Notes: a model not told the origin generated them from the sequence alone. A DNA stretch of 64,000 bases from Gillisia sp. Hel1_33_143 (GCF_900104765.1 NZ_LT629737.1:2914001-2978000), one strand, 5' to 3'. Positions 16,119 to 25,069 are shown, numbered from the stretch's first letter. Numbers and translations are program-made.

Positions 16119-17405
16119 ATGAATAATTTTATTTTTCGCTCAGTACTATTAGCAGTTACAGTTTTATTGTCTTCCTGCCAGAAGGAAGAAAATATTCCCC
16201 AAACGGATTATGCTATAGAATCTGATGATTTTTTCCAGGTCATCAGCAATTATCCTAACGGTTGGATCAAGGAGGCTAAACGTGAACATGACAATCCATC
16301 TGAGAAGTTTGAATATTATGAAAACGGTTATATTAAATCTGCTAAAATCTATTCTAGCTATCCTCAACAGCACTTATATATGGAAGTGAGCCGCAGTGAA
16401 GACAATAAACCCCTTTGGTCTAAATATTACACTCCTGAAGATGATCTATGGTTTGAGACTTTATATGAGAATGGCTTGGCTTCAGAAAAAAAGGTTTACA
16501 GTGAGAAAGGTACCTCAATTTATAGATATGAGGAAGGTGACCTGACTTCAATAGATTTCACCAGGGCTGATAATAGTGGAACAAGCTCAACAATTTTCAA
16601 TAAAATTGCTGGAACAAGAACAGTTACGATCAAAAAAGATGGCGAAACTATTCTCGAAGAAGTGTATCCTTACATGGAAGGTATTGGTGCATCAATACTA
16701 ACTAACAACCAGGTTCCTTTAGCCAATCCTTTTGCTAATCCAGAAGGAAATTATCGTAAAATTGATGAATCGTTCTTTCATAATGCTAATTGGCAAAACG
16801 ATGCTGATCCTATTGAAGGCGTACCGCCCCATCGCAACTTTTACGAATATTACTTCCCTAACAACAAATTTGCAACGAAATTCGCGGTCAGCTCAGAACT
16901 TTACCAATCAATTATTGAACAGTATCCGGTTACCGAAGATCAAGTTCTTACTTTAAATAACATGTATAAAGAAGGTAGCAGTAGCTTCCTACCTCCTTCC
17001 GAAGAGAGATTATCCCTCACTAAAGAAATGAAACAAGATCCTTCCCTATTCGAACTGAAATATGGAAATGAATACGTTGACAAAGTTTATTACGGAAAAA
17101 TAGTTTATGTCGTTGGAGCCATACGTAATATGCCTACCGGGACTAAAGCATCTGGGGAAATTAAAAATTTAGCTCGAAAGAAAATGAATTTGATTATTGA
17201 CGGGACCGAACAACTAACTGCTGAAGAACAGAAAACATTAGACAAAGTGTGGTTCGAAGTGAAGTTTTTCTCTACATTAAAGGCCCATCGTAATGGAATT
17301 ATTTTAAATAATTCTGACGATTTTAATACAGTATTTCAGGAAGTGCAGGATTCAGAATCTTCAATTATTCAACTGGAGTATGCTACATTTGAAAATATGT
17401 CTTAG
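16119..17405 (+). CDS. Lipoprotein with YwqK/MORN-like repeats, cassette 11
   Basis: 428 residues from the ATG at 16119 (an in-frame ATG at 16089 would bury the signal). Lipobox LLSSC at about residue 20. Residues ~45-170 contain YwqK/MORN-like beta hairpins (NYPNGWIKEAKREH, FEYYENGYIKSAKIYS, TLYENGLASEKKVYSEKG). The C-terminal half has no recognised fold. YwqK-like repeats are often annotated as toxin-antitoxin antitoxins, but here they sit in an exported lipoprotein, so that label should not be applied. A hairpin terminator follows. Confidence 0.6.
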   Translation: MNNFIFRSVLLAVTVLLSSCQKEENIPQTDYAIESDDFFQVISNYPNGWIKEAKREHDNPSEKFEYYENGYIKSAKIYSSYPQQHLYMEVSRSEDNKPLWSKYYTPEDDLWFETLYENGLASEKKVYSEKGTSIYRYEEGDLTSIDFTRADNSGTSSTIFNKIAGTRTVTIKKDGETILEEVYPYMEGIGASILTNNQVPLANPFANPEGNYRKIDESFFHNANWQNDADPIEGVPPHRNFYEYYFPNNKFATKFAVSSELYQSIIEQYPVTEDQVLTLNNMYKEGSSSFLPPSEERLSLTKEMKQDPSLFELKYGNEYVDKVYYGKIVYVVGAIRNMPTGTKASGEIKNLARKKMNLIIDGTEQLTAEEQKTLDKVWFEVKFFSTLKAHRNGIILNNSDDFNTVFQEVQDSESSIIQLEYATFENMS

Positions 17406-17435
17406 AGAATTAAAAATTTAGAAGTACCTCTCATT

Positions 17436-17472
17436 AAAGTCACCTATTCTAAAAGGTGGCTTTTCTTTTAGA
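17436..17472 (+). terminator. Rho-independent terminator after the YwqK-like lipoprotein
   Basis: AAAGTCACCT and AAGGTGGCTTTT form a short stem (one G-T pair) followed by a T-rich tail. Confidence 0.6.
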
Positions 17473-17505
17473 AAAAGAAATAAAAAAGCAAACGTATAGG
17501 CCCAG

Positions 17506-17638
17506 TTTACAACAATGGTTATCACAAATAACCGATATCATTTCAAAAAAATAATTAAATTAACCAACTATTAAAACCTAAGCCAACTATTCCGCGTCTA
17601 TACTTCCACAACTCGTATTAATCGAAACCGTTAGTAAA
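17506..17638 (+). repeat. attC-like site 11 (family A, decayed)
   Basis: TTTACAAC, AATGGTTATCACAAATAACC...; right arm CTTCCACAACTCGTATTAATC, GAAACCG|TTAGTAAA at 17630. Clear family A with roughly one change every ten bases. Confidence 0.7.
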
Positions 17639-17655
17639 AATAGAAAACAAAAAAA

Positions 17656-18084
17656 ATGAAAATCAGATTTAATAAAAAAACTCTTTATAGTAATTTAGCA
17701 CTTGGATTACTTTGGACTGCACTTGGAATATATAATTTGATAGATGATGATAATTTAAGATGGTCAGACTATATTCTAATAGGTCTAGGAATTTTATATA
17801 TCTCACATTTTTTAAACGATATAATTAATCAGTACCTGAAAATTGAAGGCGGAACTATTAAAAAAAATATACTTTACGGGTTTGTAACTAAAATTGATCT
17901 TGTAAAGATTAATTCAATTGAAAATAGTGCAGGAAATTATTATCTGAGGACTGATTCAAAAAAATTAAAAATTAAAACTGACTTAATCGAACATTCGTCA
18001 CTTTTAGATTTAAAAAATGTTTTAGCAAATCTAGATTTAACACCTGAAAATACGCCATTTACCAACAACGGTTATCATAATTAA
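17656..18084 (+). CDS. Small membrane protein with PH-like C-terminal part, cassette 12
   Basis: 142 residues. Two transmembrane helices (about residues 12-28 and 38-55) followed by a ~70-residue beta-rich segment (LKIEGGTIKKNILYGF, KKLKIKTDLIEH) reminiscent of bacterial PH-like membrane proteins. The C-terminal tail TNNGYHN and stop come from the attC-like site. Cassette ends GTTAGTAAA and TTTACCAAC match 8/9. Confidence 0.5.
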   Translation: MKIRFNKKTLYSNLALGLLWTALGIYNLIDDDNLRWSDYILIGLGILYISHFLNDIINQYLKIEGGTIKKNILYGFVTKIDLVKINSIENSAGNYYLRTDSKKLKIKTDLIEHSSLLDLKNVLANLDLTPENTPFTNNGYHN

Positions 18085-18193
18085 CAGGTGTTCTCTAAAA
18101 AGTGTAATGTAGTAACCTAAGAAAGAAAATACGTAAATCGATAGGTCCATATACCTACTCCACACTAATTGTCTTAACCAAGACCATTAGCTA
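18058..18193 (+). repeat. attC-like site 12 (decayed, core G lost)
   Basis: TTTACCAAC, AACGGTTATCATAATTAACA...; right arm CACACTAATTGTCTTAACC, AAGACC then ATTAGCTACC at 18186. The invariant G of the G|TT core has become A, so the site should be inactive if GTT is the crossover. Confidence 0.7.
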
Positions 18194-18280
18194 CCAAGTG
18201 TTCATAAAATTTCATTTTATTAAAAACACGTAAAAATTTAAACATTCGTAAATTTGTTATAATCAATTTAAAACATCTTA

Positions 18281-18850
18281 ATGTTTGATAAACTGTTAAA
18301 ACATCTTCAGGAGAAAGTAGAATTAACTGATAATGACCGCAAACGGATACCTATGTTCTTTGAGCATAAAAAAATACGTAAACGTCAATTTCTAATACAG
18401 GAGGGTGATTTTTGTAAAAATCTGACTTTTGTTTCAGAAGGTATTATTAAATCTTATACGTTAGATGATAAAGGAAATGAACACATAAGTTTATTCGCAT
18501 GGGAAGGCTGGTGGGTATCAGATTTTAGAAGTTTTATATGTGGTGAAAAATCTATATTATCAATAGACGCAATAGAAGATAGTGAAGTTTTAGTAATTTC
18601 TAAACCAAACTATGAAAGATTATTAGAAGAAATCCCTGTTATGGAACGCTATTTTCGAATATTATATCAGAATAGTTTAGTCACTAAGGATCGAAGATTG
18701 ATAAGTTCAAATACTTATTCCGCAGAAGAAAAATATAAAGAATTGGTAAGTATGTATCCTCAAATTCCTCAAAGAATTCCTCAACATCTAATAGCTTCAT
18801 ATTTAGGTGTGACTCCAGAAACTATTAGCAGAATTAAAAAAAATATCTAA
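18281..18850 (+). CDS. Crp/Fnr-family transcription regulator, cassette 13
   Basis: 189 residues. Cyclic-nucleotide-binding-type beta roll (about residues 25-125: KRQFLIQEGDFCKNLTFVSEGIIKSY) and a C-terminal helix-turn-helix (QHLIASYLGVTPETISRIKKNI). No cysteine cluster at the N-terminus, so not a typical Fe-S FNR. It precedes a PRISE-type reductase by 108 bp, and the gap contains a perfect TTGAT-N4-ATCAA box, the usual Crp/Fnr target form. It very likely regulates that gene. Confidence 0.85.
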   Translation: MFDKLLKHLQEKVELTDNDRKRIPMFFEHKKIRKRQFLIQEGDFCKNLTFVSEGIIKSYTLDDKGNEHISLFAWEGWWVSDFRSFICGEKSILSIDAIEDSEVLVISKPNYERLLEEIPVMERYFRILYQNSLVTKDRRLISSNTYSAEEKYKELVSMYPQIPQRIPQHLIASYLGVTPETISRIKKNI

Positions 18851-18866
18851 AATTAATTTACTAAGA

Positions 18867-18905
18867 ATTGATCTACATCAAGATTATTTCTTGTTTTAGA
18901 TCAAT
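18867..18905. promoter_or_regulatory. FNR-type operator within a larger dyad
   Basis: TTGATCTACATCAA at 18868-18881 fits TTGAT-N4-ATCAA exactly. It is also the left half of a wider inverted repeat (ATTGATCTA...TAGATCAAT, with inner CAAGA...TCTTG) spanning 18867-18905. No T-run follows, so this is an operator rather than a terminator. It lies between a Crp/Fnr gene and a reductase gene. Confidence 0.65.
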
Positions 18906-18958
18906 GTATAGCTCTCCATTTCAAAGTAATTTAGCTAACGAATTAAAATATAATAGTT

Positions 18959-20029
18959 ATGGAAAAAATTGCATTGATAGTTGGAGCAAGTGGAATCTCC
19001 GGAAATAATTTAGCTAGAGAACTTATTGCTAATGATTGGACCACTTACGGTTTAACAAAAAATTCAGATGTAGAAATAAAGGGTTTGAAAAATATCAAAG
19101 CTGATCTGCTTAATAAAGAATCGCTCGCAAATGCATTAGAACATATAAATCCAACCCATGTTTTTTTTACTGCATGGATGCGTAAGGAAACGGAAGCAGA
19201 AAATATTAAAGTGAATGGTGGGATGGTACGTAACATGTTAGAAGTATTATCTCCCAAACATTCTGTACAGCATGTGGCATTAGTTACGGGATTGAAGCAT
19301 TACTTAGGACCCTTTGATGCCTATGCTCAAGAAGGCTTTAACCCTGTTACTCCGGTGAGAGAGGAACATCCAAGATTAGAAATAAATAATTTTTATTACG
19401 CTCAAGAAGATGAAGTTTTTGCAGGTGCAGAACGTGATGGATTTACATGGAGTGTTCATAGAGCACATACCGTTATTGGGGAAGCTGTTGGGAATCTAAT
19501 GAACATGGGAACCACTTTAGCCGTATATGCCAGTATATGTAAAGAAAATGGAACACCCTTAATATGGCCTGGTTCCGAAGCGCAGTGGAATGGAATTTCT
19601 GATGTTACAGATGCACATATCTTGGCAAAACATTTTCACTGGGCAGCAACAACTCCTGAAGCCAAAAATCAAGCTTTCAATATAGTGAATGGAGATGTTT
19701 TTCGTTGGAAATGGTTGTGGAAGCAAATAGCGGAATATTTTGATATTGAATATCAGGGATTTTATGAAAATAACCGAAGCCTGGAAGAAATTATGGAAGG
19801 AGATGAAAAGTCATGGTTAAAAATTTCCCAGAAGTATAATCTTCAAGAATCTGATTTAAATAAATTAGCATCTCCATGGCATACTGATCTAGATCTGAGA
19901 CGTCCTATTGAGGTGATGACAGATATGTCTAAAAGTAGAAAATTTGGGTTTAAAGGATATCAAGATACAAGAGATTCATTCTTTGATTTATTCGATACGT
20001 TAAAAGAAAAGCAAATTATACCTTCTTAG
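18959..20029 (+). CDS. PRISE-family NAD(P)H-dependent reductase (SDR fold), cassette 13
   Basis: 356 residues. N-terminal Rossmann motif VGASGISGNN (residues 8-17), TGLKHYLGPF near 108, and catalytic-region NFYYAQED near 145 with the active-site tyrosine, all typical of the PRISE (progesterone 5-beta-reductase/iridoid-synthase-like, VEP1) group, which reduces enone carbonyl substrates. The bacterial substrate is unknown. Full length. A strong terminator follows. Regulated in all likelihood by the upstream Crp/Fnr protein through the 18868 box. Confidence 0.8.
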   Translation: MEKIALIVGASGISGNNLARELIANDWTTYGLTKNSDVEIKGLKNIKADLLNKESLANALEHINPTHVFFTAWMRKETEAENIKVNGGMVRNMLEVLSPKHSVQHVALVTGLKHYLGPFDAYAQEGFNPVTPVREEHPRLEINNFYYAQEDEVFAGAERDGFTWSVHRAHTVIGEAVGNLMNMGTTLAVYASICKENGTPLIWPGSEAQWNGISDVTDAHILAKHFHWAATTPEAKNQAFNIVNGDVFRWKWLWKQIAEYFDIEYQGFYENNRSLEEIMEGDEKSWLKISQKYNLQESDLNKLASPWHTDLDLRRPIEVMTDMSKSRKFGFKGYQDTRDSFFDLFDTLKEKQIIPS

Positions 20030-20051
20030 AACTAATTCTATTTAAAACTTT

Positions 20052-20090
20052 TAAGCCCAATAGGACAATAGTCGTATTGGGCTTTTTTTA
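20052..20090 (+). terminator. Rho-independent terminator after the reductase gene
   Basis: AAGCCCAATA and TATTGGGCTT form a 10-bp stem followed by TTTTTTT. Confidence 0.9.
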
Positions 20091-20117
20091 GGATATTAAA
20101 GTCAGTATAAAAGGCCA

Positions 20118-20246
20118 ACAGCTATGATAGGTTAAGTGCAAATAGCGTACTTTCTGATTAAACATTTTATTTTAGTAACCGAGTAAAAAGCAAAAACGCT
20201 GGACTGCCTACTCCATTAATTTATATTAATCAGGACCGGTGTATGC
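20118..20246 (+). repeat. attC-like site 13 (family B, decayed)
   Basis: AGCTATGATAGGTTAAGTGC corresponds to family B AGCTAACATCGGTTAAGCGC with the AAC changed; AGCT still matches the start of its cassette (TTAGCT at 18187). Right arm CTACTCCATTAATTTATATT, CAGGACCGGTGTATGC, with the core GTT changed to GGT at 20238-20240. Confidence 0.55.
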
Positions 20247-20331
20247 TTTTAATTTTCAAGAGTATCCATTAAAATTATAATTTATGTAATAATACATTGT
20301 ATAACTATGTATTTTGTTATACCTTTAAATT

Positions 20332-20667
20332 ATGAATGAAAATTTTATAGCTAAATGGCAATCTCAGGTTAAGAAAGGAACATTGACTTTTATCATCCTG
20401 AACGTACTTAGAAACAATGAATTCTATGGATATGAATTTATTGAGGAGGTTAAAAAACTTACTAAAATCGAAATTGCAGAAGGAACTTTTTATCCTTTAA
20501 TGAATCGATTAAAGAAAGAGAACCTTGTTACATCTAAATGGGTAGAACAAGAATCTGGAATTCCCAGAAAATATTTCAGTCTTACAGATACTGGGAAAGA
20601 AACCCTAGAACAAATGAAAGCTTATTGGGAAGATTTATCATCATCTATCAAAAAAATATCTAAATGA
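20332..20667 (+). CDS. PadR-family transcription regulator
   Basis: 111 residues. Winged helix-turn-helix with the PadR signature (KKGTLTFIILNVLRNNEFYGYEFIEEV, EGTFYPLMNRLKKENLV, PRKYFSLTDTGKE). Overlaps the following HAAS-domain membrane protein by 4 bp (ATGA). PadR plus a HAAS-domain membrane protein is a common pair in which both control envelope-stress or resistance genes; here the third gene is a serine hydrolase. Confidence 0.85.
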   Translation: MNENFIAKWQSQVKKGTLTFIILNVLRNNEFYGYEFIEEVKKLTKIEIAEGTFYPLMNRLKKENLVTSKWVEQESGIPRKYFSLTDTGKETLEQMKAYWEDLSSSIKKISK

Positions 20668-21266
20668 AAATAAAAGAAATTCAATTTAAGGAAGATGCTT
20701 CAAGACGCATTTACTTAAGCTATATGAAGCGAATTGAAAGAATGATTAAGCCTTTATCTGAAACTGATCAAACAGAAGTTTTATTAGAATTTAATAGCCA
20801 TATTTTCGAGGGTTTAGCACACCAACATCAAAAAAACGAAATTTTTAAAATTGTAGACATTCTAGACAAATTAGGGAATCCCGAAGAAGTTTTGAAGCCT
20901 TTAATCGCAGATAAAAAATTGGAGGAGGCAACCAGAACTTTCAATCCAATTCATTTATTTAAAGCCTTAGCTCTAAATATATCAAATGGAATTTCTTATT
21001 TGATTTTTGGGATACTCTATTTATCTCTTTTCGGTTTCGTATTTCTTATTTACGCAAAGTTCAATAATCCAGATGAAGTTGGTTTATTTATGAAAAATGA
21101 TTCTTTTATGGTGCTAGGTAAGTTGAATAAAGGTTATTTACAAAACCCAAATATTTCTGAAGTTTTGGGTAATTGGTTTATACCTGTAATGCTCATATCC
21201 ATTATACTCTCTTACTTACTTATAACGCTATTATTAAAACTTAAAAGATCAATCAACAAAAAATAA
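20664..21266 (+). CDS. HAAS-domain (DUF1700-like) membrane protein
   Basis: 200 residues. N-terminal helical HAAS-like segment (about residues 10-90: LSETDQTEVLLEFNSHIFEGL, DILDKLGNPEEVLKPLI), then two transmembrane helices (about 112-133 and 172-192). Translationally coupled to the PadR gene. Such proteins are thought to act with PadR regulators at the membrane; role here inferred. Confidence 0.7.
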   Translation: MKIKEIQFKEDASRRIYLSYMKRIERMIKPLSETDQTEVLLEFNSHIFEGLAHQHQKNEIFKIVDILDKLGNPEEVLKPLIADKKLEEATRTFNPIHLFKALALNISNGISYLIFGILYLSLFGFVFLIYAKFNNPDEVGLFMKNDSFMVLGKLNKGYLQNPNISEVLGNWFIPVMLISIILSYLLITLLLKLKRSINKK

Positions 21267-21270
21267 AGAA

Positions 21271-22587
21271 ATGAAAAACTTAATTATCACAACATCATTT
21301 ATTCTTTTGTCTGCAATTTGTGTAGGCCAAAAACTAAACACAAAAAAGTTAGATAGTCTTTTCCAAATTCTGGAACAAAACGATAAATTCATGGGAAGCC
21401 TTGCAGTTTCCCAAGATGGAAATAGTATTTATGAAAAAACTATAGGTTTTAAAAACCTCGAGGATTCAATTAAATCCAATCGAAATACTAAATATAGGAT
21501 TGGTTCAATTTCAAAAATGTTTACTGCAACATTGGTTTTAAAAGCAGTTGAAGAAAATAAATTAAATTTGGATCAAAGCCTAAAAGATTTCTATCCTGAA
21601 GTAGTCAATTCAGGAATGATAACAATTAAATCTTTATTAAACCATAGTAGCGGTATCCATGATTTTACTAGAAATGAAGATTACTTAAAATGGAATCAAA
21701 TAAAACAGCCAAAGGATAAAATGATTCTAAGGATTGCAAACTATACAAGCGACTTCACTCCAAACTCAGAAAGTGAATATAGTAATTCCAATTTCGTCTT
21801 ATTAACATATATTCTAGAGGACGTTTATAAAAAACCTTTTACAAAATTACTGAAAGAAAAAATTACAGATCCATTGAGATTAACAAATACATTTTATGGA
21901 GGAAAAATAGATTCTAAAAATAATGAAGCCTATTCATACACTTATTTAGGAAAATGGAATAAAGAAACAGAAACTGATATCTCTATTCCACAAGGTGCTG
22001 GAGCTATTGTATCAACTCCTGGTGATTTGAATGTTTTTATTATGGCACTATTTAATGAAAATATTATTACTAAAAGTAGTTTGGATCAAATGAAGAATAT
22101 TGAAAATGGATATGGCTTAGGACTATTTCGATTCCCTTATGCTGATAAACTGAGTTATGGCCATACTGGTGGCGTAGATGGTTTTCGATCTTCAACCAGG
22201 TTATTTCCTGCAGATAAACTTGCCATTAGCCTTATGTCGAACGGAATAAACTACGAAAATGACGATATCCTCTTAGCTGTACTAGGAAGTTATTATGGAC
22301 AAGGATTTGATTTACCGAATTTCAATACAGTAGAATTAACAGAAAAAGATTTAGAAATATTTTTAGGTACATACTCAAGTTTACAAATTCCACCAAAAAT
22401 TATCATTTCAAAAGAAGGCTCTACTTTGTTAGCACAAGCCACTGGTCAATCAGCGTTCCCTTTAGAACCAAGATCAAAAAATACCTTTGTCTTTGAAAAA
22501 GCGGGTGTGAAAATAGAATTCAAAACAGGAACTGAAGAAATGATAATGAAACAAGGTGGTAAAGAATTTCTATTTAGTAAGGAGTAA
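21271..22587 (+). CDS. Secreted serine beta-lactamase-like hydrolase (class C/DD-peptidase fold)
   Basis: 438 residues with signal peptide ending ICVGQ. Catalytic SxxK in GSISKMFTA (about residue 74), YSN in EYSNSNFVL (about 170), and HTG in GHTGGVDGF. The C-terminal ~90 residues form an extra beta domain. These proteins hydrolyse peptides or esters in the periplasm and are usually not antibiotic-resistance enzymes. Third gene of the PadR operon, 4 bp after the membrane protein. Confidence 0.8.
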   Translation: MKNLIITTSFILLSAICVGQKLNTKKLDSLFQILEQNDKFMGSLAVSQDGNSIYEKTIGFKNLEDSIKSNRNTKYRIGSISKMFTATLVLKAVEENKLNLDQSLKDFYPEVVNSGMITIKSLLNHSSGIHDFTRNEDYLKWNQIKQPKDKMILRIANYTSDFTPNSESEYSNSNFVLLTYILEDVYKKPFTKLLKEKITDPLRLTNTFYGGKIDSKNNEAYSYTYLGKWNKETETDISIPQGAGAIVSTPGDLNVFIMALFNENIITKSSLDQMKNIENGYGLGLFRFPYADKLSYGHTGGVDGFRSSTRLFPADKLAISLMSNGINYENDDILLAVLGSYYGQGFDLPNFNTVELTEKDLEIFLGTYSSLQIPPKIIISKEGSTLLAQATGQSAFPLEPRSKNTFVFEKAGVKIEFKTGTEEMIMKQGGKEFLFSKE

Positions 22588-22589
22588 AT

Positions 22590-22730
22590 AACAACGTACC
22601 ACTAAATGTTATCACAATAAACAGGGAGCGTTTCAAAAAAATAATTAAATTATTCAAAAATTAAAACCTAAGTCAACAAGTAAGTATCCCTACTCCACTC
22701 CACTTGTTTTATTACGACTATTACGAACAA
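22590..22730 (+). repeat. attC-like site 14 (family A, strongly decayed)
   Basis: CACTAAATGTTATCACAATA..., interior AAAATAATTAAATTATTC, then CAACAAGTAAGTATCCCTAC, CCACTTGTTTTATTACG, ACTATTACGAAC. Recognisable against the consensus, but GACCGTT has become ACTATT. Confidence 0.55.
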
Positions 22731-22747
22731 GCTAAAAAAAATAAAGT

Positions 22748-23254
22748 ATGAAATCATTGACTTTTTTATTAGTAATAATCTTAAGTATTCAAAATATAAA
22801 ATCTCAAAATATTGACTTTGAAAAGTTGATGTATAAGGAAATATCATGTTACTCTTCAAAGATCCAAATAATTGAAGATTTGGGAAAACCATTAAAAGTT
22901 TACAATCCTAATTACGAATGTGGATTTCTCTCTACAGATGAACAAATGAAAGACTTTGAAACCTTAGAGTATCAAAATATAAAATTTACAGGAAATAAAG
23001 AGGACAATTTCATTCTTGACGTAGTTAATTTCAACGATGAATCTACTTCAATTACTTATTATAAATTTCAATTAAATAGTGAAACCACTCTGGACCAATT
23101 AAATGAAATATTTGGGAATAATATTCCTAACAATTTAAAAGACGATTCGGGAATCGTATTTATTCCAAATAAAGATAAATTTAAAGAAGATGGATTTATT
23201 TTTCTTATTAAGGATGAGAAATTAATAAAGATTATGTATTGGAGCCCTTGTTAA
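22748..23254 (+). CDS. Secreted protein of unknown function
   Basis: 168 residues with signal peptide MKSLTFLLVIILSIQNIKSQ. The mature part carries a repeated beta-like pattern and ends MYWSPC with two widely spaced cysteines (CYSSK, CGFLS). No family recognised. Confidence 0.55.
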   Translation: MKSLTFLLVIILSIQNIKSQNIDFEKLMYKEISCYSSKIQIIEDLGKPLKVYNPNYECGFLSTDEQMKDFETLEYQNIKFTGNKEDNFILDVVNFNDESTSITYYKFQLNSETTLDQLNEIFGNNIPNNLKDDSGIVFIPNKDKFKEDGFIFLIKDEKLIKIMYWSPC

Positions 23255-23261
23255 TACAAGA

Positions 23262-23397
23262 AAAGTTGCCTACAACGGTATTACAATTACAAACATTATC
23301 GATACGGAGTATTTAAATCTCCTATGAAAGAAAATAACAAAACAACAAGTTCGCTTCCCTACTCTTACAGCTTATGACACCAGAGACCGTTGGCAAA
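23262..23397 (+). repeat. attC-like site 15 (family A, decayed)
   Basis: TTGCCTACAACGGTATTACA...; right arm CAACAAGTTCGCTTCCCTAC, TTACAGCTTATGACACC, AGAGACCG|TTGGCAAA at 23389. TTGCC and GGCAA give extra self-complementarity. Confidence 0.6.
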
Positions 23398-23412
23398 TAC
23401 TAATTAAGGAAA

Positions 23413-24005
23413 TTGAGATTATTAATAATAATATTACTTCTTTGTTCTTTTAGCTGTAAAAAAGCTAATAAACTAAAGCAAATTAAAAATGAAAAATCTA
23501 TTATCAATAGAATTTGGTTAGTTGAAAAACAAGTGGAGATTGATAGTTTGGAAACAGAGGTATATATTTTTCCAATGGAGACTCCATACAAAATCAATAT
23601 AAAAAATTTAAAAATGGAATATTAGATACTTTAAATAGTAATTTTTACAAATTTGGAAAATTGAAATTTGATGATACCATTAGAAAAGTAGATCTAGATT
23701 TCTATTCCTGTTATGATACTTTGAAAAAGTTTAATAGCCGAAAAATTGAGTTAACTATTTTTCATAAAAATAAGGATAGCTCATATAGTAAAACTTATTC
23801 TCCGATAAGTGGATACAATCATTTTAAATTTAACTATATAGATTTTGATGATGAAAATATTTGTGGAGTAATTTGGGAATCAATACAAATTGACACAATA
23901 ATTAAAGGAGAAAATAAAATGAGACTTTTGGAACAAATAATGCTTGTGGAAGACAAAAGTCATAGTTCTAACCCTTTTGATTTGATTAGTTGGTTAGAGG
24001 AATAA
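23413..24005 (+). pseudogene. Lipoprotein split by a -1 frame change
   Basis: The first frame (23413-23625, TTG start) gives a lipoprotein signal ending FSCK and about 60 mature residues. A second frame continues the same protein to 24005 (KKFKNGILDTLNSNFYKFGK then KFDDTIRKVD). The switch needed is -1 and can occur at A AAA AAT (23601-23607). A one-base indel is the simplest reading; a programmed shift is possible but unsupported. Family unknown. Confidence 0.6.
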
Positions 24006-24012
24006 ACCATAT

Positions 24013-24150
24013 TGGCTATAACAATGATTACCATAGCTAAAGAGTAGATTTTCAAATAAAATATTTAAATTAACCAATAATTTTAAACTAACCGTCAAGT
24101 TCCCTTCCCTACTCTGCGCTACTTGTCTTAACCAAAACCCTTGAAAATAA
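24013..24150 (+). repeat. attC-like site 16 (decayed)
   Basis: ATTGGCTATAACAATGATTACC...; right arm TCTGCGCTACTTGTCTTAACC, AAAACCC|TTGAAAAT at 24140 (core G changed to C). Confidence 0.55.
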
Positions 24151-24157
24151 TATTTAT

Positions 24158-25069
24158 ATGAAAAAATTCACGAAAAACTTATTATTCATCACTGTTATAT
24201 TTTCTACAATTTTAAACTATGCTCAAGAAGCTAAAGGGAACAACAGTTTAATAGAAAATGAAGACTATAATTTATATAAACCGATTAACACACAGGGCGT
24301 TTTATTGCTTTTCGGTGGATTTCCGGAAAACGCTGAAGGAATTGAAAATGAATTCCAAATAACTAACTTAGCAATTGAAAAAAACGTTGCAGTTGCGTAT
24401 TTAAATTTCAATCGTAAATTATGGTTAGAGGAAGATGAAAAAGAGCAATTAGCACTTTCTCTACAAGAATTATTTACTTCAAATAATTTACCATCAGACA
24501 ATATTTATATTGGTGGCCTATCTAGTGGAGGAAATATGGCATTACTAATTAGTAATTATCTTTCACAAAAATCAGAATACAATTTAAATCCTGCCGGTGT
24601 TTTCATTGTAGATTCTCCAGTTGATCTTGCCGCATTATACCGTATTGCAGAGTCAAATATTAAAAGAAAATTTTCAGAAGCTTCGGTTGGAGAAAGCACT
24701 TTTATTTTTAATTACTTTCATGACCAATTGGGAAATCCAAATGATACTATAGCTCTTTATGAAAAGTATGCTGCTTTTACATATGAAACTAAAGATTTTC
24801 AAAATTTAAAAGATTTAAAGAAGACAAAAATTCGTTTTTATACAGAGCCAGATAAAGTTTGGTGGAAAGAAAATATGGGTGTTGATTATGAACAAATGAA
24901 TGCCTTTCATATAAAAAGATTATCAGACTTTTTAAGTTCCCAAGACTTTGAAAATGTTCAATTTATAGCAACTGAGAATAAAGGATTTAGAGCAGATGGA
25001 ACTAAAAATCCACATAGCTGGTCTATAATTGACAAAGAAGATCTACTTAAATGGATGTTAAAGGATTAA
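24158..25069 (+). CDS. Secreted alpha/beta-hydrolase-like protein, cassette 17
   Basis: 303 residues with signal peptide ending LNYAQ. Nucleophile elbow GGLSSGGNM (about residue 130), possible oxyanion strand LLLFGGFP near 48, and a candidate catalytic histidine late in the chain (NPHSWSIID). Esterase or related activity on an unknown substrate. Cassette ends TTGAAAATAATA (24141) and TACTATTTACAAC (25071) still match 11 of 13 with the core G restored, so the unit is real although its sites are eroded. Confidence 0.65.
   Translation: MKKFTKNLLFITVIFSTILNYAQEAKGNNSLIENEDYNLYKPINTQGVLLLFGGFPENAEGIENEFQITNLAIEKNVAVAYLNFNRKLWLEEDEKEQLALSLQELFTSNNLPSDNIYIGGLSSGGNMALLISNYLSQKSEYNLNPAGVFIVDSPVDLAALYRIAESNIKRKFSEASVGESTFIFNYFHDQLGNPNDTIALYEKYAAFTYETKDFQNLKDLKKTKIRFYTEPDKVWWKENMGVDYEQMNAFHIKRLSDFLSSQDFENVQFIATENKGFRADGTKNPHSWSIIDKEDLLKWMLKD

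Noticed and set aside
21271-22587. Antibiotic-resistance beta-lactamase on a cassette
   Set aside because: The motifs show the class C/DD-peptidase fold, but the extra C-terminal domain and context are those of general secreted hydrolases; resistance is not supported.
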